In this document: piece by piece, positions 1 through 8,022 of the stretch
How the letters are laid out: each line of letters begins with the position of its first letter
How positions within the stretch are numbered: position 1 is the stretch's first letter
NCBI GenBank assembly: GCA_947378905.1
Contig: CANCLV010000009.1
Location: 1 to 31,917 of the forward strand
Source: Opitutia bacterium
GTDB taxonomy: Bacteria; Verrucomicrobiota; Verrucomicrobiia; Opitutales; UBA953
Reading direction: 5' to 3'
Length of the DNA stretch: 31,917 nucleotides
Program-made: the position numbers and the translations under genes
The notes under the pieces: generated by a model
Seen by the model: the letters and a program-made list of their open reading frames with translations, nothing else
What the model was told of the DNA's origin: nothing
Database searches by the model: none

Positions 1-1671
1 GCCCTTCCATTGGGCAACGGACCACAATTAACAGCCGAACAGAAAAAATTAGCGGGCGATGATTTATATAAATTATTAAGACAAGGGGTCGGCCTGCATC
101 ACAGTGGTTTAACCTATCAACAACGAAGCGAACTCATCGAACCTTGGGCAAAATCGGGTAAATTAGATGTCGTGGTCGCGACCACCGGACTCGCGGCAGG
201 TATTAATTTTTCTCTGCGTTCTGTTCTGGTCACTGATCGAAAATATATCACCGAACATGCCGAACAAGAAATTCGTCCCGATGAATTATTGCAAATGTTT
301 GGTCGAGCGGGTCGACGCGGTCTAGATGAAAAAGGATACGCTGTGTGGTCGGGCGACTCTCCCCGACTTGGTGAAGCGAAGCCTTTGCAAATCAAACGAA
401 GTAAAGGTTTGGACTGGCCGGCCATCCTTACCGTGATGCGCCACTCCGATAAGCCCAAGGAGTCCGCTCAGAAATTTATCCAAAGCTTGTTCACGCGTGA
501 GCCGATTGAACTAGGATTAAACAAGCTCAGCGAAATTGAAAGCAATCCCAGGGAAGAACTTCCAGGCACCATTCGACGTGTTGAAGAAATGTTAGGGCGA
601 AATGGAATTTGGCAACGTATACGACCCAGCAAGGTTGTACCAATGAGCGAAGCGCTGATTAGAATTAAGGGCGAATGGTATCCAGCGCTTACAAAACCCG
701 ATTCACTCAAAGCCGTGACCTATGGTACGCCCTGCAAAATCAAACAGGAAAAAGATACGACCTTCTATGGTCGTGTTGTACCTCTTGCTCATTTTCCAAA
801 GACCAATGAATCCGATGGCTTAACGCCTGTGGAATGGCTTCGAAAGGCTCTTCTCAACTGGCGAGGAAAGAAGCCTCGAACTAAGATTTGGACTCTTGAA
901 CAAATCGAAAAAGAAATTTTACCCATTTTACCGCAGCTGACGCAAGGGGGACGTCCGATTGAGGGTATTCAGATTCAGCGTGAAACTGTTCAAGTAAAAT
1001 TAGATTACTCAACGGCTCAAGTACGCGTGATTCCCGATGCCCAAGAAGAAAATTTAATTAATCCGGAACGACGTTTTGTTGAGAAGGAAGATATTAATCT
1101 TAAGAATGTTCTCGGAACAAATCAGTCGCAGCTCTTCACCGCACAGTCGGGCAAACTCTGGCTCAAGCTGGGTTTGATTAAAGCCGACGGAACACCCACC
1201 CTTCGTGGGCAAATCGCTTCGCTCTTTCAACACGGAGAAGGACTGGCGGTAGCAGCGGCACTCGAAGACGGATCGTACAATGTGGAGGACTTATGTTGGG
1301 ACCTCGCGGAGCTTCGCGCAGGTGACCGACTTGGTGCGGTGGCGAGAAACTCCAGTCGACTCGGGGCCTGCTGTCGCCTGACTTATAAATCGCTGACTGC
1401 AGAAGGTTATCTCCATGATGGATTGCCCGATGGCTTTGGTGAAGGCTGTGCAGAATTATTAAAAGATTTCGCATTGCATAATAAAACCACTCAATCGGCG
1501 GATCCTGATGGACGTGGACCTGGTCGTGGTGATTTAGAACGAGCTCTGCTCGAATGGCGGAGTACGCTTCGTCTCATTTCTAATTGCCCAAGTGGATTTT
1601 CAGAGCGCTGGGATGAGCTACAGAAAACTGCAGAGTCTGTTCTCGCTCAAATCTCACCCGACCTCCCTTAG
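1..1671 (+). CDS. Ski2-like DExH-box helicase, C-terminal part (5' end outside window)
   Basis: The reading frame is open from base 1 (A-L-P-L-G-N-G-P...), so this is the 3' portion of a longer gene and its true start is not in view. The visible ~556 residues begin inside the second RecA-like domain. Three helicase signatures can be seen: GLHHSGL near residues 30-36, ATTGLAAGIN (motif V) near 60, and QMFGRAGRRG (motif VI, arginine finger) near 100. This order and spacing is typical of Ski2/Mtr4/Hel308-type superfamily 2 helicases, which unwind RNA or DNA using ATP. Motifs I (Walker A) and II (DExH) must lie upstream. The ~430-residue C-terminal extension contains a stretch, TLRGQIASLFQHGEGLAV, reminiscent of the post-RecA region of Ski2-like enzymes. 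Substrate is unknown. It stands alone on its strand here, about 95 nt before rnpB; an RNA-processing role is possible but is only inferred from the family. Confidence 0.85.
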   Translation, partial: ALPLGNGPQLTAEQKKLAGDDLYKLLRQGVGLHHSGLTYQQRSELIEPWAKSGKLDVVVATTGLAAGINFSLRSVLVTDRKYITEHAEQEIRPDELLQMFGRAGRRGLDEKGYAVWSGDSPRLGEAKPLQIKRSKGLDWPAILTVMRHSDKPKESAQKFIQSLFTREPIELGLNKLSEIESNPREELPGTIRRVEEMLGRNGIWQRIRPSKVVPMSEALIRIKGEWYPALTKPDSLKAVTYGTPCKIKQEKDTTFYGRVVPLAHFPKTNESDGLTPVEWLRKALLNWRGKKPRTKIWTLEQIEKEILPILPQLTQGGRPIEGIQIQRETVQVKLDYSTAQVRVIPDAQEENLINPERRFVEKEDINLKNVLGTNQSQLFTAQSGKLWLKLGLIKADGTPTLRGQIASLFQHGEGLAVAAALEDGSYNVEDLCWDLAELRAGDRLGAVARNSSRLGACCRLTYKSLTAEGYLHDGLPDGFGEGCAELLKDFALHNKTTQSADPDGRGPGRGDLERALLEWRSTLRLISNCPSGFSERWDELQKTAESVLAQISPDLP

Positions 1672-1731
1672 AATATTTTTCTTATTAGGAGTTAAAAAAC
1701 TCGTTCAATTTGAGGTAGCCTGAGTTTTAAC

Positions 1732-1760
1732 TTTTCAAATTAACGAATAAACCGTAGAGT
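1732..1760 (+). promoter_or_regulatory. candidate sigma-70-type promoter of rnpB
   Basis: TTTTCA at 1732-1737 (4/6 to TTGACA) and TAGAGT at 1755-1760 (4/6 to TATAAT) are separated by 17 nt. They would place the transcription start about 7 nt downstream, at roughly 1767, exactly where the P1 helix of the RNase P RNA begins. Each box is weak alone; the agreement with the RNA 5' end is the main support. Confidence 0.35.
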
Positions 1761-1767
1761 GTCTGGA

Positions 1768-2137
1768 CAGTCATATATGCGTATTCGCACGGGTTAAACC
1801 GTGAGGAAAGTCCGGACACCACAGGGTAGGATTCCCGCCGCAAGTCGGGGCACGGCGCAAGCCGTGACGGACAGTGCCACAGAGAAGATACCGCCGCTAC
1901 CGCAAGGGAAACGGTAAGGGTGAAAAGGTGGGGTAAGAGCCCACCGCTCCAAGGGTAACCGAGGAGGCAAGGTAAACCCAATCCGGTGCAAGATAAACAG
2001 GAACCGCTACTAGGTCACCCACCGAGGTTCCGGGTTGTCGCATCGCCGCAAGGCGAGACTTAAACGTCAGAGAAATGAATACGCAGAGGTAAGGTGAGTA
2101 CCCCCTCAGACAGAATCCGGCTTATAGTATATGACTC
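1768..2137 (+). ncRNA. rnpB: RNase P RNA (class A, bacterial)
   Basis: This is the catalytic RNA of RNase P, which matures tRNA 5' ends. The universally conserved core is present: GAGGAAAGTCCGGAC at about 1803-1817 on the 5' side and CAGACAGAATCCGGCTTAT at about 2107-2125 on the 3' side (P4 strands). The outer helices can be paired by eye. P1 is AGTCATATA (1769-1777) with TATATGACT (2128-2136). P2 is TGCGTATTC (1778-1786) with GAATACGCA (2077-2085), directly stacked on P1. P3 is CACGG (1788-1792) with CCGTG (1799-1803). The length of ~370 nt is normal for type A RNA. The gene fills the only gene-free stretch over 300 nt in the window. Ends are set by P1 and may shift by a few bases. Confidence 0.95.
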
Positions 2138-2144
2138 AACAGAC

Positions 2145-2180
2145 GGAGAGCCGATCGGAGACGATCGGCTCTCCCCCTTT
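2145..2180 (+). terminator. intrinsic terminator of rnpB
   Basis: A perfect 13-bp GC-rich stem (2145-2157 pairing with 2162-2174) with a GAGA tetraloop is followed by CCCTTT. It begins 8 nt after the RNase P P1 helix. The T tract is short, but the stem is very strong and the position fits rnpB termination. Confidence 0.8.
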
Positions 2181-2235
2181 GTGCCTATGGTTAACTTCTT
2201 GCCATAAAAGCCCTGCCCGACATCGATAACCGTAG

Positions 2236-2946
2236 ATGGAGAATGTTGCAGCAGCCAACGCCCTTGAGAGCCTACTGCATCAGGATGCTCGTATTTTAAT
2301 TCTGGCTCCGCATCCCGACGATGAATGTCTCGGCACAGGTGGACTCATCCAACAAGCGCTCGCAAAAGGAGCTAATATTAAAGTTATTTTTATCACGAAC
2401 GGTGATAACAATCCGTGGCCACAAAGATACTTAGAAAAAAGATGGTTCATTGGAGCCGAAGAAAGAGCACGCTGGGGCCAGCGTCGAAAAATTGAAGCTG
2501 AAAATTCATTACAAATTCTCGGTGGCGGTAAAGTAGGTACGACATTCCTTGGCTTGCCAGACGCTGGAATTTTAAATCTCTGGAAACAAGGTGAGCACAG
2601 TCTTTTAGAAAACTTAACTGACGAGTTTATCGCCTGGCAACCCACCCTACTCGTTCTTCCGAGTGAATTCGACCGACACTCCGATCACCGTGCTACCCAT
2701 TTATTTGGACGAACTGCACTCGGCGAAACTCCTCTTAAATGCCCAGTATTAACGTATTTAATTCATCGTCCTTGGTTAATGAAAATAACCCAAAAGCCTA
2801 AGCCACAAATCAAACTTGAGTTAAGCTCAACAGAGCAGGATAAAAAACTCCAAGCAATCTTGTGCCACAAAACACAAATGGCCTTGAGCCAAAGTAGATT
2901 TTCACAATTCGCCCAAACTACCGAACCCTATAACTTTTCTGCCTAA
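2236..2946 (+). CDS. PIG-L family N-acetyl-sugar deacetylase
   Basis: A 236-residue LmbE/PIG-L family protein, predicted to be a zinc-dependent hydrolase that removes acyl groups (usually acetyl) from N-acylated amino sugars. The diagnostic HPDDE motif is at residues 26-30 (metal-binding His/Asp and general-base Asp), preceded by the buried strand RILILAP. A second metal-ligand cluster, DRHSDHRATH, spans 146-155. Length is normal for the family and no signal peptide is seen, so it should be cytoplasmic. Its stop overlaps the start of the next gene (TAATG), so it is translationally coupled to a GT83 glycosyltransferase. That pairing suggests a role in surface glycan or lipid-linked sugar modification, which is inference; the sugar substrate cannot be read from the sequence. 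No clear ribosome-binding site precedes the ATG. Confidence 0.88.
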   Translation: MENVAAANALESLLHQDARILILAPHPDDECLGTGGLIQQALAKGANIKVIFITNGDNNPWPQRYLEKRWFIGAEERARWGQRRKIEAENSLQILGGGKVGTTFLGLPDAGILNLWKQGEHSLLENLTDEFIAWQPTLLVLPSEFDRHSDHRATHLFGRTALGETPLKCPVLTYLIHRPWLMKITQKPKPQIKLELSSTEQDKKLQAILCHKTQMALSQSRFSQFAQTTEPYNFSA

Positions 2947-4691
2947 TGCCTTCCTTCCTAAATTCTGCTCGCGTTCAAGCGTTCGTACTCGCTGTTCTCG
3001 TTTTCTTTTTATTCTGGTGGAGACTTGGAACACTCGGATTGATTGATCCCGATGAACCATTCTACGCAATGACCACGCGCGAGATGGTACAAAGTGGTGA
3101 CTGGGTCACTCCACGTCTCTTCGGTGAACCCCAATTTGAAAAACCCATTCTCTTTTACTGGCAAACTTGCCTATCCCAAACGGTCTTCGGTGATAACGAA
3201 TTTGCCGCACGTTTGCCGGGAACTCTGGCGGCGACGTTTTTAGTATTTCTCACATGGGGAATCGGACGAAAACTGCTTTCGCCTACTGCCGGATTTCTGG
3301 CTGCCGTTGTTCTAGCTACCGGTTCGATGTTCGTGGTCATGTCGCGCCTGATGCTCACCGACATTTCTCATACTGTTTTTATAACAACGAGCATGTTCTG
3401 CCTCTGGAGAGCATTTCACGATGAGGATAATCGACTCAAATGGTTGGTTGCTGTGACGGTCGCCTCTGCCCTCTCCATGCTCACCAAAGGCCCTCAGGGC
3501 TTAGTTTTTGTGATGATGGCAGGCTTGTCCTATGGCTGGATTCAAAAGCTCAAGCATCCCTGGTCGGCAAAGAGTTTAGCTATCTGCATCCCCCTTTGGC
3601 TGCTCATTGCGACTCCTTGGTATTTAGCGATGTTTACGCTCCACCAATCGGGCCCGACCGCACCAGGCACAGGTTGGGCATACTATTGGAATTCATTCTT
3701 CGTCCATGAAAACTGGGATCGGTTTTTCTATTCCGAACACCAAGGTAACAATACCTGGTATTACTATTTAGAAATTCTGATTGGTGGAACGCTCCCTTGG
3801 ATTCCTCTGACGCTCGCTGCCATTTGGCAAAATGTTCGTACTTCGTTTAAGGACTTACGAGAACACAAAGGCCTCTGCTTGATTCTCTGCTGGCTGATTC
3901 CGTCATACATTTTCATGAATGTGGCTCAGACCAAAATTCCGAGTTATATATTCTTCCTCTTTGTACCTGTGGCTCTACTCGCTGGACATACACTCGAGCG
4001 TTGGATCAATCACGGTTTCACGCGTCGCGAATTTTGGTTCGTATCGATTTTCACTCTCATCGAAGGAGTCTTACTACTTTGGTACACGCCAGTATTTCAC
4101 CCGAACTCAATGCCCTTCCTGGCACAACTCATTGCGCTCGGCATTCCGTTAACTCTAGCGGGTATTTGTGCTATTCGTAAAAACCCCTTCGGCTGGGTAG
4201 CCTTCTCGACCTCATTCAGTCTCATTTTAATCTTTGTGTCATTCTTCTGGATTGAAGATCGACTCGATGGAACCGTGGGCAGTCACGACATCTGTAAGAT
4301 CGCCAAAGAAGCCAGAAAGCCCAACGAGACTGTCATTACCAGCAGTTTCCTCGGTCGGGCAGCTAACTACTATCTCAAAGAAAAACCTACGGCTATATTT
4401 GTAGGATCGCCCAAGACTTTAGAAGGAAAAGCTAAAGATAATTTCCGTCCATTTTATCCATTCTACTCCTACCACGCTTTACGGCAAATTAAGTTAGAAA
4501 ATGAATTACTTAATTTCGTCCAAGAAAAAGGTACGGTGCTTTGTATCGGAGAAAAGCGTGACTTCGAATTACTCAACAACAGAGAAGACTCATCCGTCAA
4601 AGGACATTGCGAACTCTTAGGCACGACCGGTGATAAGCCTGGGCGATCGGTCTTCCGAATTCACGCCCAAGAGTTTAAATCGAAGAACTAA
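2946..4691 (+). CDS. GT83-type (ArnT-like) membrane glycosyltransferase
   Basis: A 581-residue integral membrane protein of the PMT/ArnT (GT83, PMT_2) type. Such enzymes transfer a sugar from a polyprenyl-phosphate carrier to lipid A, protein or another acceptor on the outer face of the inner membrane. The N-terminus has one membrane segment (about 9-25) and then the luminal catalytic loop with DPDEPFY at 35-41, followed by GDWVTPRLFGEP and EKPILFYWQ. These are the acidic catalytic loop and substrate-binding signature of the family. About ten further hydrophobic segments follow, up to roughly residue 440, and a soluble C-terminal domain of ~140 residues ends the protein, as in ArnT. It is coupled to the PIG-L gene and ends exactly one base before the stop of the convergent GT2 gene. 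The acceptor is unknown; lipid A is plausible but unproven. Confidence 0.85.
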   Translation: MPSFLNSARVQAFVLAVLVFFLFWWRLGTLGLIDPDEPFYAMTTREMVQSGDWVTPRLFGEPQFEKPILFYWQTCLSQTVFGDNEFAARLPGTLAATFLVFLTWGIGRKLLSPTAGFLAAVVLATGSMFVVMSRLMLTDISHTVFITTSMFCLWRAFHDEDNRLKWLVAVTVASALSMLTKGPQGLVFVMMAGLSYGWIQKLKHPWSAKSLAICIPLWLLIATPWYLAMFTLHQSGPTAPGTGWAYYWNSFFVHENWDRFFYSEHQGNNTWYYYLEILIGGTLPWIPLTLAAIWQNVRTSFKDLREHKGLCLILCWLIPSYIFMNVAQTKIPSYIFFLFVPVALLAGHTLERWINHGFTRREFWFVSIFTLIEGVLLLWYTPVFHPNSMPFLAQLIALGIPLTLAGICAIRKNPFGWVAFSTSFSLILIFVSFFWIEDRLDGTVGSHDICKIAKEARKPNETVITSSFLGRAANYYLKEKPTAIFVGSPKTLEGKAKDNFRPFYPFYSYHALRQIKLENELLNFVQEKGTVLCIGEKRDFELLNNREDSSVKGHCELLGTTGDKPGRSVFRIHAQEFKSKN

Positions 4692-5369
4692 TTAAATTCG
4701 CCAGAGGAGTTTAAAGAAACGAAGCGTATCACGCATCGGACGAATCTTACTCACTTCACCCTGATAAATGGTTTTCACGGGTACGCTCTTAATCACGCCT
4801 TTATTTCGAGCAGTCAAAATCAGTACTTCGGACTCGTAGTCAAAGTGGTCACTCTTAGCGGCCAAGATACAAGGATTTGAAACCGCAATTGCACGGTAGC
4901 CGCATTGCGTATCGGGAATGGAACAGCGACAAATTTTGCTGATCAACCAAGACATACTTCGATTAACTAGCCAGCGCACCTTGGGCATACCCTGTGCATT
5001 AGAAAAACGGTTTCCAACGACCATCGCAGCGTGCGATTCGTTAATCTCTTTGATGAACAAGGGCAGCTGTTGAGGATCGTGCTGACCGTCTCCGTCCATC
5101 GTGATTCCGTAGTCATAACCCATTTCGGCCAACTTCTTAAAAGCTGTTTTGAGAGCGGCACCTTTGCCTTTGTTAACTTCATGCTTAAACACCACAGCAC
5201 CGGATGAGTGAGCCTCGTCAGAAGTATTATCGGGCGAGCAATCGTCCACCACGACCACGACTGGTACAAACGATTTCACATCGCGCACAACGCGTGCGAT
5301 ACGCTCACCTTCTCTGAAAGCGGGAATGACAACCGCAATACGCGCTTCTGAGGTATGAGGTGATGTCAT
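4692..5369 (-). CDS. GT2 family glycosyltransferase, polyprenyl-phosphate sugar synthase-like
   Basis: A 225-residue GT-A fold enzyme resembling dolichol/polyprenyl-phosphate mannose synthases, which charge a lipid carrier with a sugar from a nucleotide-sugar donor. Visible motifs are AVVIPAFREG (12-21), VVDDCSPDNT (40-49, first acidic pair), GKGAALKTAF (68-77) and the DxD-containing MDGDGQHDP (91-99). RWLVNRSMSW and CGYRAI further along are typical of the subfamily. It lacks the C-terminal membrane segments of some relatives, so it is probably peripheral. It is the last gene of the minus-strand run from the sigma factor. It faces the GT83 gene tail to tail; the lipid-linked sugar that GT83 enzymes consume is just what this type of enzyme makes, so the two may work together (inference). 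Confidence 0.86.
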   Translation of the reverse strand: MTSPHTSEARIAVVIPAFREGERIARVVRDVKSFVPVVVVVDDCSPDNTSDEAHSSGAVVFKHEVNKGKGAALKTAFKKLAEMGYDYGITMDGDGQHDPQQLPLFIKEINESHAAMVVGNRFSNAQGMPKVRWLVNRSMSWLISKICRCSIPDTQCGYRAIAVSNPCILAAKSDHFDYESEVLILTARNKGVIKSVPVKTIYQGEVSKIRPMRDTLRFFKLLWRI

Positions 5370-5403
5370 GTTTTAGTTCAGACGATTACGATGAACTAAA
5401 AAC

Positions 5404-6705
5404 TTATCCGCGTTTTTCAATCGGTACGTACTTACGTTCAGTATTACCAACGTAAATCTGACGCGGACGATGGATTTTCTGCTTAGGTGTTTCGGCGATT
5501 TCTTTCCAATGCGAAATCCAACCAGGCATACGACCGATCGCAAAAATAACGGTGAACATTTCTGTGGGGATACCAATGGCCTTAAGAATAATGCCACTGT
5601 AGAAGTCTACATTCGGATACAGATTACGTTGTTTGAAATAAGGATCGGTTAAAGCCGCGTCCTCTAAGCGCATTGCAATCGCTAAAAGCGGATCATTAAT
5701 TCCGAGAACCTTGAGAACTTTATCGCACTGCGCCTTGATAATCTTAGCGCGAGGATCGTAGTTCTTGTAAACGCGGTGACCAAAACCCATTAAGCGAACT
5801 TGTTTGGTTTTGTCTTTTGCATCGGCGATAAATTTCGAGCCATCATCTCCCGAGTCATGAATCTCTTGAAGCATTTCGATTACAGCTTGGTTGGCACCGC
5901 CGTGTAAGGGACCCCAAAGAGCACAGACACCGGCGGAAACGGATGGGAAGAGATTAGCGCCGCCCGAGGCCACCATGCGTACGGTGGAGGTCGAACAGTT
6001 CTGCTCGTGGTCAGCGTGTAAAATAAGGATTAAATCGAGAGCACGGGCGACTTCAGGATGGACCACGAAATCAGCATTCGGCTGCGAGAAGAGTAAGTGT
6101 AGGAAGTTCGAGCAATAATCTAAACCTGGTTTTGGATAGACGGGAGGCTCACCTTCTTTGGAGCGGTGTGCTAATGCTGCGAGGGTACGAACTTTAGAAA
6201 TCAGAACTGCGGCAGTTTCGTCGAACTTAGCTAAGTCGTGTGCACGCTCATTGGTACCTAATTCAGGATAGTAACAACCGAGTGTGTTTAATGTGGCCGA
6301 CAAGACAGCCATCGGGTGGGCGTTGCCCGGGAATCCGCTCAAGGCGATACGGAGACCTTCGTGGATTTGTGAGTTATCGAGAATGCGTGCTTTAAAAGTC
6401 TTTAGTTGTTCAGCCGTAGGGAGCTCACCGTAAATTAATAAATAGGCAGTTTCAATGAAGGTAGATTTCTCGGCCAATTCTTCGATCGAGTAACCGCGGT
6501 AACGAAGCAGACCCTTATCGCCGTCGATGAATGTAACTTTCGATTCACAAGCGCCGGTGTTCGCGTAGCCGTCGTCAAAGGTTACATAGCCAGTCTCGTC
6601 GCGCAGTTTGCGGATATCTACAGCTCGCTCGGCCTCAGTGCCTACGATGACTGGGAGGACAATTTCTTTGTCATCCAATTTGAGAATAGCATTTTTTGAG
6701 CTCAT
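5404..6705 (-). CDS. gltA: citrate synthase (type II)
   Basis: A 433-residue citrate synthase, which condenses acetyl-CoA and oxaloacetate to citrate at entry to the TCA cycle. Length matches the hexameric Gram-negative type II enzymes. The N-terminal small beta domain is recognisable (KNAILKLDDKEIVLPVI), followed by GLLRYRGYSIEEL. Catalytic residues are present: His in GPLHGGANQAV (about 267), His in MGFGHRVYKNYDPRA (about 310) and Asp in NVDFYSGI (about 366). The C-terminus ends in RPRQIYVGNTERKYVPIEKR, as usual. It lies 29 nt after hisH and 34 nt before the GT2 gene on the same strand, so it may be cotranscribed with a histidine block, an unusual neighbourhood for gltA. The start has no clear Shine-Dalgarno. 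Confidence 0.97.
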   Translation of the reverse strand: MSSKNAILKLDDKEIVLPVIVGTEAERAVDIRKLRDETGYVTFDDGYANTGACESKVTFIDGDKGLLRYRGYSIEELAEKSTFIETAYLLIYGELPTAEQLKTFKARILDNSQIHEGLRIALSGFPGNAHPMAVLSATLNTLGCYYPELGTNERAHDLAKFDETAAVLISKVRTLAALAHRSKEGEPPVYPKPGLDYCSNFLHLLFSQPNADFVVHPEVARALDLILILHADHEQNCSTSTVRMVASGGANLFPSVSAGVCALWGPLHGGANQAVIEMLQEIHDSGDDGSKFIADAKDKTKQVRLMGFGHRVYKNYDPRAKIIKAQCDKVLKVLGINDPLLAIAMRLEDAALTDPYFKQRNLYPNVDFYSGIILKAIGIPTEMFTVIFAIGRMPGWISHWKEIAETPKQKIHRPRQIYVGNTERKYVPIEKRG

Positions 6706-6734
6706 GACGGTGATGGGCCGCCACGGGAATACCC

Positions 6735-7379
6735 TTAGCGGTTCACTAAAGTCAGAAAATTGCGGTAGATTTGCAAGCCTTTGACCTGACTTTTCTCGGG
6801 GTGGAACTGCGTCGCTAATACCCTCCCCCGCTTAATTCCGCTTACAAATCGGCCAGCGTAATCCGTCTCGCACCAAACGAGCGATTCCTCGGTCTTCACC
6901 AGACGGTAGCTATGGACGAAGTAAAAGGGCTCCCCCTCGACCTTAATACCCTCAGTGAGCGGACTGGATTCTCTGAAAATTGCCTCATTCCAACCCATGT
7001 GTGGAATGCGTAAGCGAGGCTTGGACTCAAATCTCGAAATGATGCCAGGGAAAATTCCCAAGCCTGCACGATTACCTTCTTCTGATCGTTCGAATAAAGC
7101 CTGCAGCCCTAAGCATACGCCCAAAAAGGGTTTATCGGATTTAATCCATTCCTTCAAAAAACTATCGAAGGATGTGCGACCCAAACAATCCATACAATCG
7201 GCGATGGCGCCCTGACCCGGAAAAACAACCGCCTCAGCTTTCTCTGCGTCACGAGGATTAGCGGCCAGGTACGCATCCGCACCGACCGCAATTAAAGCAC
7301 GACTGACACTGCGCAAATTTCCCATGCCGTAGTCAATCACGGCAACACGTGGACGAGGCTGAGAAGCTACAGTGCTCAC
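6735..7379 (-). CDS. hisH: imidazole glycerol phosphate synthase, glutaminase subunit HisH
   Basis: A 214-residue class I glutamine amidotransferase. It supplies ammonia to HisF for making imidazole-glycerol phosphate and AICAR in histidine synthesis. The catalytic triad is intact: Cys89 in FLGVCLGLQALF, His193 and Glu195 in QFHPEKS. The N-terminal VAVIDYGMGNLRSV motif is specific to HisH, as is the PHMGWNE segment. The start codon is GTG, placed 3 nt after the hisB stop, which supports coupling. HisF and HisA are not in this window, so the pathway must be completed elsewhere. Confidence 0.95.
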   Translation of the reverse strand: MSTVASQPRPRVAVIDYGMGNLRSVSRALIAVGADAYLAANPRDAEKAEAVVFPGQGAIADCMDCLGRTSFDSFLKEWIKSDKPFLGVCLGLQALFERSEEGNRAGLGIFPGIISRFESKPRLRIPHMGWNEAIFRESSPLTEGIKVEGEPFYFVHSYRLVKTEESLVWCETDYAGRFVSGIKRGRVLATQFHPEKSQVKGLQIYRNFLTLVNR

Positions 7380-7382
7380 AAA

Positions 7383-7985
7383 TTAAGCGAGTGTGCCTTT
7401 AGTACTGGGCACGCGTCCGTCTTGACGTGGATCGATTTCAACGGCTGCACGTAAGGCTTTAGCAAAGGCTTTAAATAAGGCTTCGGCGATGTGGTGAGGC
7501 TCTTCGCCGTATTCCACCTTCAAGTGTAGATTGCAGCCGAGTGAATTCGCAACGCCTTGGAAGAACTCACGTACTAAGGCTATGTTGAAATCCTTGACCA
7601 TGAAGTTCACAATGTCGGCTTGGTAAACCAGCATCGGACGATTGCTTAAATCAATCACGCAACGTGCTAAGGTTTCATCCATCGGCAGAATGAAGAAACC
7701 GTAACGACGAATTCCAGCTTTGTCGCCCAGGGCCTCTTTGATAGCCGATCCTAAAACTATACCCACGTCTTCAACAGTGTGGTGATAATCTACATCGGTA
7801 TCGCCTGAAGCTTTAACTTTGAGATCAATCATCGCGTGACGACTGAGCAACGTCAGCATGTGGTCAAAAAAGGCCACCCCGGTGCTGATTTCCGATACGC
7901 CCGTGCCGTCAAGATTTACCGATAAATCTATCTTGGTTTCGGCGGTATTACGTCGAATCGTCGCTTGGCGAGTTCGTGCAGTCAT
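7383..7985 (-). CDS. hisB: imidazoleglycerol-phosphate dehydratase
   Basis: A monofunctional HisB of about 200 residues, without the phosphatase domain fused in enterobacteria. It is a manganese enzyme that dehydrates imidazole-glycerol phosphate to imidazole-acetol phosphate. The repeated metal-binding His motifs are clear: FFDHMLTLLSRHA, DVDYHHTVEDVGI and the C-terminal EEPHHIAEALFKAFAKALR. I place the start at the ATG at 7985 (MTARTRQATIRRN); a TTG two codons upstream is also in frame but less likely. It sits between hisC (37 nt upstream) and hisH (3 nt downstream) on the same strand. Confidence 0.95.
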   Translation of the reverse strand: MTARTRQATIRRNTAETKIDLSVNLDGTGVSEISTGVAFFDHMLTLLSRHAMIDLKVKASGDTDVDYHHTVEDVGIVLGSAIKEALGDKAGIRRYGFFILPMDETLARCVIDLSNRPMLVYQADIVNFMVKDFNIALVREFFQGVANSLGCNLHLKVEYGEEPHHIAEALFKAFAKALRAAVEIDPRQDGRVPSTKGTLA

Positions 7986-8022
7986 AACCAAGAAATCATC
8001 GCTCTAGGGCTAAATGTCAACC

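Noticed and set aside
1689..1728. Possible hairpin terminator after the helicase gene (GAGTT-AAAA-AACTC, or AAAACTC with GAGTTTT)
   Set aside because: Stems are only 5-7 bp and AT-rich, with no T tract after them; not good enough to call.
1727..1991. Two minus-strand open frames of 84 and 65 codons
   Set aside because: They lie across the RNase P RNA gene on the opposite strand; the RNA helices explain the sequence and the peptides have no family character.
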